Positions 11,890 through 18,633 of a stretch of DNA of 34,302 bases are shown here, one piece after another. A model generated the notes under the pieces. It saw nothing but the letters and a program-made list of their open reading frames with translations, ran no database searches and was not told the DNA's origin. The DNA is taken from IMG/VR virus record IMGVR_UViG_3300006176_000008, positions 1 through 34,302 of that record; one strand, 5' to 3'. Made by a program: the position numbers and the translations under genes. Source of the stretch: a virus. Position 1 is the first letter of the stretch; each line of letters begins with the position of its first letter.

Positions 11890-12038
11890 TTTGGATTCTC
11901 TTTGGTGACAATCTTAACTTTGAATCCTTTTTTGGTATACCAATCAGCAGCTTCTTTAGCCAGTTTCTTATTAGGAAATGTCTTACCTTCCTGTAAGATA
12001 CGTCCATTGCTTAATATCCTATGGATAACGTATGGCAT
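11886..12038 (-). CDS. Small basic hypothetical protein (50 aa)
   Basis: A basic 50-residue protein (YVIHRILSNGRILQEGKTFP, then NKKLAKEAADWYTKKGFKVKI) with a beta-beta-alpha-beta look, as in small Arc-like or DUF-type nucleic-acid-binding or SPOR-like folds. I do not recognise it for certain. ATG 12038 is chosen because AAGGAA lies 7 nt upstream and a promoter-like site at 12070-12098 would start transcription about 25 nt before it. A longer in-frame reading exists but has no Shine-Dalgarno. It is coupled by ATGA to the SNF2 gene and heads that operon. Confidence 0.65.
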   Translation of the reverse strand: MPYVIHRILSNGRILQEGKTFPNKKLAKEAADWYTKKGFKVKIVTKENPK

Positions 12039-12069
12039 ACCGATTCCTTGCTTTCTTCTGGCTCTACTA

Positions 12070-12098
12070 TTAGTAGCACATTTTTTTATCCCACACAA
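12070..12098 (-). promoter_or_regulatory. Weak promoter-like site for the SNF2 operon
   Basis: On the minus strand TTGTGT (12098-12093), identical to the -35 at 4175-4170, is 17 nt from TACTAA (12075-12070) with the spacer ending in TGTGC. The -10 is poor (three of six) but geometry and the TGC element match the other three minus promoters, and the distance to the ATG (about 25 nt from the predicted start) equals that of the HTH gene. Confidence 0.4.
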
Positions 12099-12184
12099 CA
12101 AAAATATGCATTTGTGGGCTAATACCCTATTGACAAGTCGATTCCTTGCGTTCATGCTAATCATGAGGGGTATAGGGTAAGTTA

Positions 12185-12511
12185 ATGTCGGCGGGCTATA
12201 ATGGGCCAGGAAACTATGGACCACCGTCGCGATTTCCGCTTCCGGGGGCCATTGTACCTTTCCCTCAATCGAATTATCAATATGGTGGTCGTCCACCTCC
12301 ACCGCAAATCGATCCTGATGCAGAACCGCTTGATTTCCTTATGGCAGTCATGCGTGATCCGGGTCAGCCGATGGATCGACGTATGGATGCGGCGAAGGCA
12401 GCAATGCCTTATCGCCACACTCGTTTGGCTCCTGCAAACATTACCGATGAAACTGGCATCAAGATTAACATCACTGGGGGATTACCTCAGGATGAGAAAG
12501 TGCCGGGATGA
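12185..12511 (+). CDS. Putative terminase small subunit (108 aa)
   Basis: The N-terminus (about residues 1-45) is Gly/Pro/Tyr-rich and unstructured. Residues about 48-84 read PLDFLMAVMRDPGQPMDRRMDAAKAAMPYRHTRL, a motif typical of small terminase-like proteins encoded just before the large terminase in many alphaproteobacterial phages (LEFLL-VMRDP, AAKAAAPYVHPRL pattern). The C-terminus is short. Such proteins recognise the packaging site on DNA. The position two genes before the large terminase supports this. The Shine-Dalgarno is AGGG before TAAGTTA and ATG. It is the first gene of the plus-strand late operon; no strong promoter was found upstream. Confidence 0.6.
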   Translation: MSAGYNGPGNYGPPSRFPLPGAIVPFPQSNYQYGGRPPPPQIDPDAEPLDFLMAVMRDPGQPMDRRMDAAKAAMPYRHTRLAPANITDETGIKINITGGLPQDEKVPG

Positions 12512-12600
12512 TTGCTCTTACTCCTTTTAGGTTATTGGGGCGCTACGCGCTTAAAGAACCTTTGACCACAACCAGAAAACTTAACTGAGGAGTGAAATAT

Positions 12601-13287
12601 ATGCCTAGAGTTACCGGTTTCCTCCGAATTCTACCGTCGCGTGATCGTTGGGGTCGTCCTGTTGACCCCGACTATGGTGTGGATGAAGGTGAATTGCCGG
12701 AAGTCGAACCGCCGGAAGGTGAATATCCCGATCAAGGTCTCCCTGGTCGTCCTCCAGGTTTCTGGGGCGGTGAACGTCCCAGTTGGCCTGCACGACCTGG
12801 TCAAGGTTTGCCTCGACCGCCTCGTCCAGGCCGGCCGATCGATCCTGATTGGGGTTGGGGTGGTAGTGAACATCCTGACCAAGGACTTCCTTCGCGTCCG
12901 CGTCCTCCGCATGTATGGCCACGACCTCCAGGCGGCGGACTCCCCGTTGATCCGAGTTGGGGTGTCGGCGGTGGTCGTCCGGGTGGTACTCCTCCTGATC
13001 GTCCCGATCATGGATTGCCGATCTGGCCGTCTATTCCCGGCAAGCCTGACAACAGTCTACCCCCAGTTGAAGGTGTTGACCCGCCTCCAACTGATCCGCC
13101 TCCGGGCACAATTTGGCCGCCGTTGCCGCCAAACATTCCCCCAGGCAAAGCTATCGCACTTGTGGCGATCTCGGGCGTCGGCTATCGTTATGCTGTGATC
13201 ACGATTCCGACACCGCCGGCAGGCGGTGCAGGTGGAACGCCGCCTGCTCGTCCAGGACCGACACCTCCCCCGACACCAAAAGCCTAA
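12601..13287 (+). CDS. Pro/Gly-rich repetitive protein with conserved C-terminal domain (228 aa)
   Basis: Residues about 15-170 are built of degenerate repeats such as PVDPDYGV, YPDQGLPGRP, PIDPDWGWG, HPDQGLPSRP, PVDPSWGVGG and PDHGLPIWP. The sequence is then PP-rich up to WPPLPPNIPPGKAIALVAISG, followed by a hydrophobic beta segment VGYRYAVITIP and a Pro/Gly tail. ATG 12601 follows GAGGAG at 8 nt; the GTG at 12592 is too close to that site. Proteins of this kind sit between the terminase subunits or near head genes of related phages, but I know of no assigned function. An extended, disordered structural or host-binding protein is a reasonable guess only. Confidence 0.7.
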   Translation: MPRVTGFLRILPSRDRWGRPVDPDYGVDEGELPEVEPPEGEYPDQGLPGRPPGFWGGERPSWPARPGQGLPRPPRPGRPIDPDWGWGGSEHPDQGLPSRPRPPHVWPRPPGGGLPVDPSWGVGGGRPGGTPPDRPDHGLPIWPSIPGKPDNSLPPVEGVDPPPTDPPPGTIWPPLPPNIPPGKAIALVAISGVGYRYAVITIPTPPAGGAGGTPPARPGPTPPPTPKA

Positions 13288-13290
13288 GCG

Positions 13291-13306
13291 TTTTAGTATA
13301 CTAAAA
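13291..13306. promoter_or_regulatory. 16-bp perfect palindrome upstream of terL
   Basis: TTTTAGTATACTAAAA is a perfect 16-bp palindrome four bases after the stop of the Pro/Gly-rich gene. It resembles a dimeric regulator operator or a short cruciform. It may also act together with the hairpin at 13319-13355 as a structured intergenic segment. No binding protein is known; the GerE-type regulator encoded just downstream is one candidate by inference. Confidence 0.5.
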
Positions 13307-13318
13307 ACTTACGAGTCA

Positions 13319-13355
13319 GGGATGTCCTTTTTTAGTAATGATAAAAGGGCATCCC
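13319..13355 (+). other. Long intergenic hairpin before the large terminase gene
   Basis: GGGATGTCCTTTT (13319-13331) pairs with AAAAGGGCATCCC (13343-13355), 13 pairs with a single G-T wobble and an 11-nt loop. No T-run follows, so it is not a classical terminator; it could stabilise or process the mRNA. An ATG inside it (13322) opens a 45-codon frame overlapping terL, but that frame lacks a ribosome binding site. Confidence 0.5.
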
Positions 13356-13406
13356 AACTCAACTTCGCGAACAAAATAAGAACGTGGTCAAAACAAGAAC
13401 AGAACG

Positions 13407-14693
13407 GTGAACGCACCTTTTCAAATAAATATGCCAGAGCTACACCCGGGGCAGGTTGAAGCTTTCAAAATGCCAGGCCGATTTAGGGCTGGACGTTGTG
13501 GACGTCGCTTTGGTAAAACAGCATTGGCAGAAACCATCATTGAAGATGGAACTGTTAGAGGAAGGTCGATTGGTTATTTCGCTCCGTCTTATAAGCTTTT
13601 ATCCGAAGTCTTTGTTTCCGTACGCCATGTTTTACAGCCATTAATCGAAGTATCCAATCAAACATCTGGAGTTATTCGCCTTATAACTGGTGGACGAGCA
13701 GATTTCTGGAGCTTAGAGAATAAGGCAGCAGGTCGGTCGAGGAAGTATCATACCGTCATTATCGATGAGGCGGCATTCACTCCCGATTATATGTTGCAAA
13801 CGTGGGAAGGTGCTATTCGCCCCACACTCCTAGATTATCGAGGCAATGCGTGGGTCTTTTCGACCCCAAATGGAATAGATACCGACAATTTCTTCTGGCG
13901 CGTCTGCAACGACCCAAAATATGAGTTTAACTCCTTTCATGCTCCAACATGGAAGAATCCATACATTCCCCCAGATGAAATAGAGGCTTTGCGTCGTAGC
14001 CTTCATCCTCTGTTCTTTCGCCAAGAAATTGAAGCCGAGTTTATTGATTGGCGCGGTGTTGCCTTCTTCACTCTTGCCAATCTCTTGGTCGATGATAAAC
14101 CTGTCGATTATCCCTTCCTGTGTGACCTTGTCTATGCGGTCATTGATACGGGGATGAAATCAGGTAAAGAGCATGATGGAACGGCAGTTACCTATTATGC
14201 TTCCTCCTTGATGCTGGGGGTCGGGCATCCATTGGTCATTCTCGATTGGGATATCCTGTCGATTGATGGAGCTATGCTTGAGGGATGGCTTCCTTCTGTT
14301 TTTGAGAGACTGGGGGAATTATCCGCAAAATGTGGAGCGATGAACAGGAAAGTTGCAGTCTTTATAGAGGATAAAGGCTCTGGAACAGTGCTTATTCAGC
14401 AAGCACAGAATGCTGGGCTGCCTGCTCACCCCATCGAAGGAAAGTTGACCGCGATTGGTAAAGATGAACGGGCGATGAATGTTTCGGGGTACGTCTGGTC
14501 CAATAAGGTGAAAATCAGCGAGTATGCCTTCATAAAGGAGACTCAATATAAGGATCAGTTCCAAAACCATCTTATCCATCAAGTAACAGGATTCCGGGTA
14601 GGGGACAAGGACGCAAAGGATCGGGCCGATGACCTCTTGGATACCTTTACTTACGGAGTTAGCATTGGATGTGGAAACACAGAAGGCTTCTGA
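13407..14693 (+). CDS. terL: Terminase large subunit (428 aa)
   Basis: The N-terminal ATPase has LHPGQ (about 12-16), a terminase-type Walker A RCGRRFGKT (30-38), Walker B VIIDEA (117-122) and the coupling motif FSTPNG (151-156). The C-terminal RNase-H-like nuclease has Asp247 in VIDTGM, Glu321-Asp322 in FIEDKGSGT and Asp408/409/412 in RADDLLDTF. The protein cuts concatemeric DNA and drives it through the portal. Length is typical. The start may be GTG 13407 or the in-frame ATG 13431; neither has a strong Shine-Dalgarno. Its end overlaps the GerE-type regulator gene. Confidence 0.95.
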   Translation: MNAPFQINMPELHPGQVEAFKMPGRFRAGRCGRRFGKTALAETIIEDGTVRGRSIGYFAPSYKLLSEVFVSVRHVLQPLIEVSNQTSGVIRLITGGRADFWSLENKAAGRSRKYHTVIIDEAAFTPDYMLQTWEGAIRPTLLDYRGNAWVFSTPNGIDTDNFFWRVCNDPKYEFNSFHAPTWKNPYIPPDEIEALRRSLHPLFFRQEIEAEFIDWRGVAFFTLANLLVDDKPVDYPFLCDLVYAVIDTGMKSGKEHDGTAVTYYASSLMLGVGHPLVILDWDILSIDGAMLEGWLPSVFERLGELSAKCGAMNRKVAVFIEDKGSGTVLIQQAQNAGLPAHPIEGKLTAIGKDERAMNVSGYVWSNKVKISEYAFIKETQYKDQFQNHLIHQVTGFRVGDKDAKDRADDLLDTFTYGVSIGCGNTEGF

Positions 14694-14985
14694 ACGCGGG
14701 GTAATAAGGAAACTTTCGCGTAGAGAAGTGGAATGTTTAGCGTGGGCAGCACAAGGTAAAACGTATCAGGAAATTAGCACTATGTTAGGTATATCGTTTG
14801 GATCAGTAAAAACTCACCTTGATACGGCGCGATTTAAGTTGGGTGCTGTTAATGTAACCCATGCAGTGGCTCTGGGTATTATTTATGGTAAAATATTTAT
14901 GTCGGAGGAAGAGATGGTTACTCGGGAAAAAAAGACTAGGGAAGATGCCGAGCGAATGATTGGTGAAATGGGTGTAATAAGATAG
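14629..14985 (+). CDS. Stand-alone LuxR/GerE-type HTH protein overlapping terL (118 aa)
   Basis: Residues about 27-88 are a canonical GerE/LuxR DNA-binding domain: KLSRREVECLAWAAQGKTYQ, EISTMLGISFGSVKTHLDTA, then RFKLGAVNVTHAVALGI. No receiver or autoinducer domain is attached. The short C-terminus is charged and helical. With ATG 14629 the gene overlaps terL by 65 nt; a TTG at 14665 with GGAG six bases upstream is an alternative start. Being inside the late operon just after the terminase, it could regulate late genes or act on the host. Such single-domain HTH proteins are common at this place in alphaproteobacterial phages. Confidence 0.85.
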   Translation: MTSWIPLLTELALDVETQKASERGVIRKLSRREVECLAWAAQGKTYQEISTMLGISFGSVKTHLDTARFKLGAVNVTHAVALGIIYGKIFMSEEEMVTREKKTREDAERMIGEMGVIR

Positions 14986-14994
14986 GAGTGCCAA

Positions 14995-15189
14995 ATGTTA
15001 GGTTCACCAATAGTCCTCATCCTTATCGTTATCCTTATCATTGTTCTGCTTGGAGGTGTGGCTGGACCTACGATTAATCCCAATTGGCGTTATGGCTACG
15101 GCTATGGTCATACGGGCATTGGTTTAGTTGGCATTATCCTTATCATATTGGTTGTTTGGCTCTTGCTTGGTGGTGGATATCTGAGGTGA
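14995..15189 (+). CDS. Small hydrophobic membrane protein, DUF3309-like (64 aa)
   Basis: Two long hydrophobic segments (about residues 5-22, PIVLILIVILIIVLLGGV, and 42-59, GLVGIILIILVVWLLLGG) flank a Gly/Tyr/Trp loop (NWRYGYGYGHTG). This pattern matches the small DUF3309-type proteins (LLIxLxLLLLG, WGYGPSG, second helix). ATG 14995 is preceded by AGGAG at 6 nt. It overlaps the next gene by GTGA. In bacteria these are membrane proteins of unknown role; in a phage late operon a holin-like role cannot be excluded, though no endolysin is adjacent. Confidence 0.7.
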   Translation: MLGSPIVLILIVILIIVLLGGVAGPTINPNWRYGYGYGHTGIGLVGIILIILVVWLLLGGGYLR

Positions 15190-16289
15190 CTTCTTATCCA
15201 AATGACCGCAACAATCCGGCTGGAGCCATTCCAGTCTACATTGTTGCGGGTCCAGGCGGAAAAGCAATACCTGTCAACTTCCTCGCTGGGGGAGCAACAG
15301 GCGGATCCAACAGTGGTCCTATACCAGTTTATGTAGTGGCGGGTGCTGGAGCTCCTCCATTTGGGAGTGATCAAGGGAACCCGAATAACGCTATTCCTGT
15401 TTATATCTCAGGTGCTCCTAATGCGATGCCGGTATGGGACACAGCGCCTGCTCCGCCGCCAATTCCTGTCAATACGACACCTCCATCCATTACTCCAACT
15501 GGGACAATAAATTCTGGTATACCATTGAGTGCGAATCCAGGTATCTGGACGAATAATCCTATAGGATTTGATTATCAATGGACTCGAAATGGTAATCCTA
15601 TTGTAGGTGCGAATGCAGTTGTGTATGTACCAACTGTTGTAGATAGGAATAATACTGTTGGTGTTACTGTAGCTGCGGACAACGAGGGTGGAAAGAGTTT
15701 ACCTGAACCATCTAGTAATACGGTAGCTATTGCTGGACCCCCAGTCAATGTTGTTGCGCCATCGATTAATCCTATCGGTCCTGTTGATTTTGGTACAACA
15801 TTATCTATGAGCACTGGAGCCTGGACTAATAATCCAACTAGCTATTATTATGGTTGGATGCGAAATGGTACCACTATCTCAGGTGCAAATACCAATCAAT
15901 ATACGACGGTACAGGATGATGCCAACACAGTAATTACTGGAGTTGCTCAAGCCATGAATGCTGTTGGTGGCGGCATTGCTGTTGCTACATCTAATCAGGT
16001 TTCTATAAATCCACCTGAGCCAGTTATTACTCCAGCAGTATTCAATGTTTCTCTTCCAGTAACACAGGGTCAAATTATTGGTACATGTGTTGCGACAGGT
16101 AGTCCGAATGCTTGGGCTATAGTTGCAACCGGTAGCACTCCTGATGGAGCGTTTGGTATAAATGGTTCGGGGCAAGTTCAAGTGGCAAATGAGGCGAGTG
16201 TGGTAGCGGGTACCTATACCTATACTCTGTATGCCCAGAGTGATATAGGCATAGGTGAACCAAGCACTTGCACCATCAATGTGACATAG
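15186..16289 (+). CDS. Ig-like repeat structural/decoration protein (367 aa)
   Basis: The N-terminal region has three related IPVY segments (AIPVYIVAGPGGKAIPVNFL, PIPVYVVAGAGAPP, AIPVYISGAPNAMPVW). Two Ig-like modules follow at about residues 95-180 and 187-275, each with GxW, a YxW core (FDYQWTRNG, YYYGWMRNG), IxGAN and a closing V-A-N-GG strand. The C-terminal module (about 280-367) is cadherin-like (GTYTYTLYAQSDIG). Domains of this kind on phage particles usually decorate the capsid or tail and bind weakly to cell-surface sugars. The GTG start at 15186 overlaps the previous stop (GTGA). The longer reading through 15084 lies inside the membrane-protein gene. Confidence 0.75.
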   Translation: MTSYPNDRNNPAGAIPVYIVAGPGGKAIPVNFLAGGATGGSNSGPIPVYVVAGAGAPPFGSDQGNPNNAIPVYISGAPNAMPVWDTAPAPPPIPVNTTPPSITPTGTINSGIPLSANPGIWTNNPIGFDYQWTRNGNPIVGANAVVYVPTVVDRNNTVGVTVAADNEGGKSLPEPSSNTVAIAGPPVNVVAPSINPIGPVDFGTTLSMSTGAWTNNPTSYYYGWMRNGTTISGANTNQYTTVQDDANTVITGVAQAMNAVGGGIAVATSNQVSINPPEPVITPAVFNVSLPVTQGQIIGTCVATGSPNAWAIVATGSTPDGAFGINGSGQVQVANEASVVAGTYTYTLYAQSDIGIGEPSTCTINVT

Positions 16290-16298
16290 GAGATCCAA

Positions 16299-16670
16299 GT
16301 GCCACAATACCCATTGGTTATGAGCCCTGAGAGAGCAGCCAAGCTTTATGGCATCGAAGTCATGGAACCGCCTCCAACTGTTCCGCCAGTTAATGTAGAT
16401 GTTCCGCATGTATCGCTGACCAATGGACCAGGAGGTGTTGGAAGCACTTATATTTGCACAAAAGGCACTTGGGAAAACATGGGTGATTTAGTTGACACCT
16501 ATGCCTATAGATGGCAGCGCAACGGTGCACCTATTACAATAGGTGCAAATCTGGAGGAGTATACTGCCGTCGCTGCTGATAGTGGCACTGCTTTGGGCTG
16601 TATTGTCACGGCTACGAATACGATTGGGAGTACGGCGGCGCCCTTGTCGAATACCATAAACCTTCCATAA
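16299..16670 (+). CDS. Single Ig-like domain protein (123 aa)
   Basis: After a 35-residue leader (SPERAAKLYGIEVMEPPPTVPP), one Ig-like module resembles those of the preceding protein: TYICTKGTWENMG, DTYAYRWQRNGAPITIGANL, EEYTAVAADSGTALGCIVTA and NTIGSTA. GTG 16299 has AGGAG six bases upstream. It probably supplies a further decoration or adhesion subunit. The start MPQYPLVMSPERAAKLYG resembles the start of the next protein (MPQNLQKVSAAYAKSYYG), suggesting a shared anchoring segment or duplication. Confidence 0.7.
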   Translation: MPQYPLVMSPERAAKLYGIEVMEPPPTVPPVNVDVPHVSLTNGPGGVGSTYICTKGTWENMGDLVDTYAYRWQRNGAPITIGANLEEYTAVAADSGTALGCIVTATNTIGSTAAPLSNTINLP

Positions 16671-16679
16671 GGAGATACA

Positions 16680-17024
16680 ATGCCCCAGAACCTGCAGAAA
16701 GTGAGTGCGGCATACGCCAAATCTTACTATGGTGTGGTTATTGGTTCCACAAACCCGTTGGAAGGAGAACCTCCCACACTTATGCCCTCTGCAAGAGTGA
16801 AAACCCAACTCCAGGAGCTTACCGAGAATCCAGACCAAGTTGTCATTGAACCATCACCTGACCCCAATATCATGGTGGATTTGGATCCTATTCCTGATCC
16901 CAACGAGCCTACGGTTGAACAAGATCCTCTTCTTGGACAAGTGGAGATAATCCGTACAGGTGGAAATATACCTCCTGTATTCCCTGAAATACAGCCTGAA
17001 AATCAGGGGAATGTAGTTGGCTGA
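16680..17024 (+). CDS. Acidic Pro-rich hypothetical protein (114 aa)
   Basis: The N-terminus is helical and similar in pattern to the preceding protein. The rest is acidic and Pro/Asp/Glu-rich (PDPNIMVDLDPIPDPNEPTV), probably extended or disordered. I do not recognise it. AAGGAG lies six bases before ATG 16680 and the end overlaps the TTG start of the portal gene by eight bases. Its place between Ig-like proteins and portal suggests a minor structural protein. Confidence 0.6.
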   Translation: MPQNLQKVSAAYAKSYYGVVIGSTNPLEGEPPTLMPSARVKTQLQELTENPDQVVIEPSPDPNIMVDLDPIPDPNEPTVEQDPLLGQVEIIRTGGNIPPVFPEIQPENQGNVVG

Positions 17025-18633
17025 TATTATTGTCAATGCCCCTGCTACGGGCACGTTTTTAGGGCGTATCATTAACTCCGAGGATATTCAACCCGGGGAT
17101 GACTCGTCCTATGAAATGTGCAAACTCATATACCTTTACCACCCTTTAGGTGCTAGGGTAGCTGAGAACCCTATTACATTGGCTCAGTCCCAACCCCGAG
17201 AGATTAAGGTCCGAGCGTGCCAGAATGATGACGTTGCGGATCAATTTATTTCGGAATGGGAGTCTCTGAACGCCGATAAAATCATTCATGCTGCCAAAAC
17301 CATTTCACGAGTCTATGGAATTTCCACGCTGGGGTTACTTGCTCAAGGTGTTCCACCCAATCGCCCGATTGACTATAAGACCATTAAAGACCTGAAAATT
17401 GGCTTTAACGTATTCGATCCTTTGAATACATCGGGCTCCTTGTCAATGGACCAGGATCCCAATTCTATTCGATTCCAGAAACCAATTGATGACTCTGTTC
17501 GGGTTGCAGGGACGGAATATCATCCCTCACGTACAGTTGTGACCTTAAATGAACAACCCATTTATATTGCTTGGACGACTTCTGCTTATGGTTATGTGGG
17601 CCGTTCCTGTTATCAAAGGTCTCTTTATCCGCTCAAAAGCTATATTGATACCTTAAAGATGGATGCAATGATTGCCCGTAAAGCGGGCGTCATTATTGCC
17701 AAGCTCAAGATTATTGGTCCCATTGTCAATAATGCTATGGCGATTATGGCCGGTTTGAAACGGGCTATGTTGCGGGAGGCTTCTACCGATAACGTTATTT
17801 CCATTTCTGTGGATGAAGCAATTGAGAGCCTGAATCTCCAAAATCTTGAGGGTCCAGCCGAAATGGCTCGGAATCATATTTTGGAGAATATTGCTTCTGC
17901 CGCAGATATGCCCTCCAAGCTGCTCAATTCTTTACCCTTCGCTGGGGGCTTCGCTGAGGGTAAAGAAGATGCTAAAGCCATTGCTAAGTATGTTGATGGT
18001 GTCCGAAAAGACATGAATCCGCTTTACGAGTTTATGGATCGAGTTTGTATGTACAGGGCTTGGACCCCTGAGTTCTTTGAGGCCCAAAGAAAGAAATATC
18101 CCGAAGCCTACAAGAATATGACCTTCACAAAGGCTTTCTATGATTGGAAGAATAGTTTTGTTGCCACGTGGCCCTCACTTCTTGTTGAGCCAGAATCCGA
18201 GAAGATCAAGATATCGGACACGAAGCTAAAGGCTATTATTGCCATTCTTCAAGTCCTCCTGCCAGTTATCGATCCCGAAAATCGCATGGAGCTTATCAAG
18301 TGGGCTGTCGATGCGATCACCGAAGATACCAAGATGTTTTCCAACGGCATCAAGCTCGATTGGAAAGTTTTGGCTGAATACGTGCCCCCAGAAGCAATGG
18401 CTGTGTTGGCAGGTCAACAAGGTCTTGAACAGGGAGAGGGAACGAAGGGCGGAGCACAAACGAAAGGTGGTGCGGGTGCTAAACCTGGTGTTCCTGCCAA
18501 GTCAGGAGCCCTTCCCCCAGGTGTTGAGAAAGGACCTCAGGGAACTCCTGGACGAGCAAAGGTGAAACTATCGACCGCAGATGCATTGGAATTGTTTGAG
18601 AACATAGTGGAGTTAAATCGTGCCTCTTCGTAG
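17017..18633 (+). CDS. Portal protein, DUF1073/SPP1-gp6-like (538 aa)
   Basis: The sequence matches the DUF1073 portal family: an N-terminal wing with HPLGARVAENPITLAQSQPR and SRVYGISTLGLLAQ, a central beta region, a long helix region (YPLKSYIDTLKMDAMIARKA), then SADMPSKLLN-type clip and stem segments (SAADMPSKLLNSLPFAGGFAEG). A Gly/Lys-rich linker (about 465-510) and a short C-terminal tail end the protein. Twelve copies form the vertex through which DNA enters. Start is TTG 17017 with AGGGGA upstream, overlapping the previous gene. The end overlaps the next gene by 14 nt. Confidence 0.9.
   Translation: MADIIVNAPATGTFLGRIINSEDIQPGDDSSYEMCKLIYLYHPLGARVAENPITLAQSQPREIKVRACQNDDVADQFISEWESLNADKIIHAAKTISRVYGISTLGLLAQGVPPNRPIDYKTIKDLKIGFNVFDPLNTSGSLSMDQDPNSIRFQKPIDDSVRVAGTEYHPSRTVVTLNEQPIYIAWTTSAYGYVGRSCYQRSLYPLKSYIDTLKMDAMIARKAGVIIAKLKIIGPIVNNAMAIMAGLKRAMLREASTDNVISISVDEAIESLNLQNLEGPAEMARNHILENIASAADMPSKLLNSLPFAGGFAEGKEDAKAIAKYVDGVRKDMNPLYEFMDRVCMYRAWTPEFFEAQRKKYPEAYKNMTFTKAFYDWKNSFVATWPSLLVEPESEKIKISDTKLKAIIAILQVLLPVIDPENRMELIKWAVDAITEDTKMFSNGIKLDWKVLAEYVPPEAMAVLAGQQGLEQGEGTKGGAQTKGGAGAKPGVPAKSGALPPGVEKGPQGTPGRAKVKLSTADALELFENIVELNRASS

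Noticed and set aside
12132-12180. TTGACA on the plus strand as late-operon promoter
   Set aside because: The candidate -10 boxes lie 20 or more nt away or match poorly, so no promoter is called for the late operon.
13322-13459. 45-codon frame overlapping the start of terL
   Set aside because: It begins inside a hairpin without Shine-Dalgarno and shows no recognisable features.
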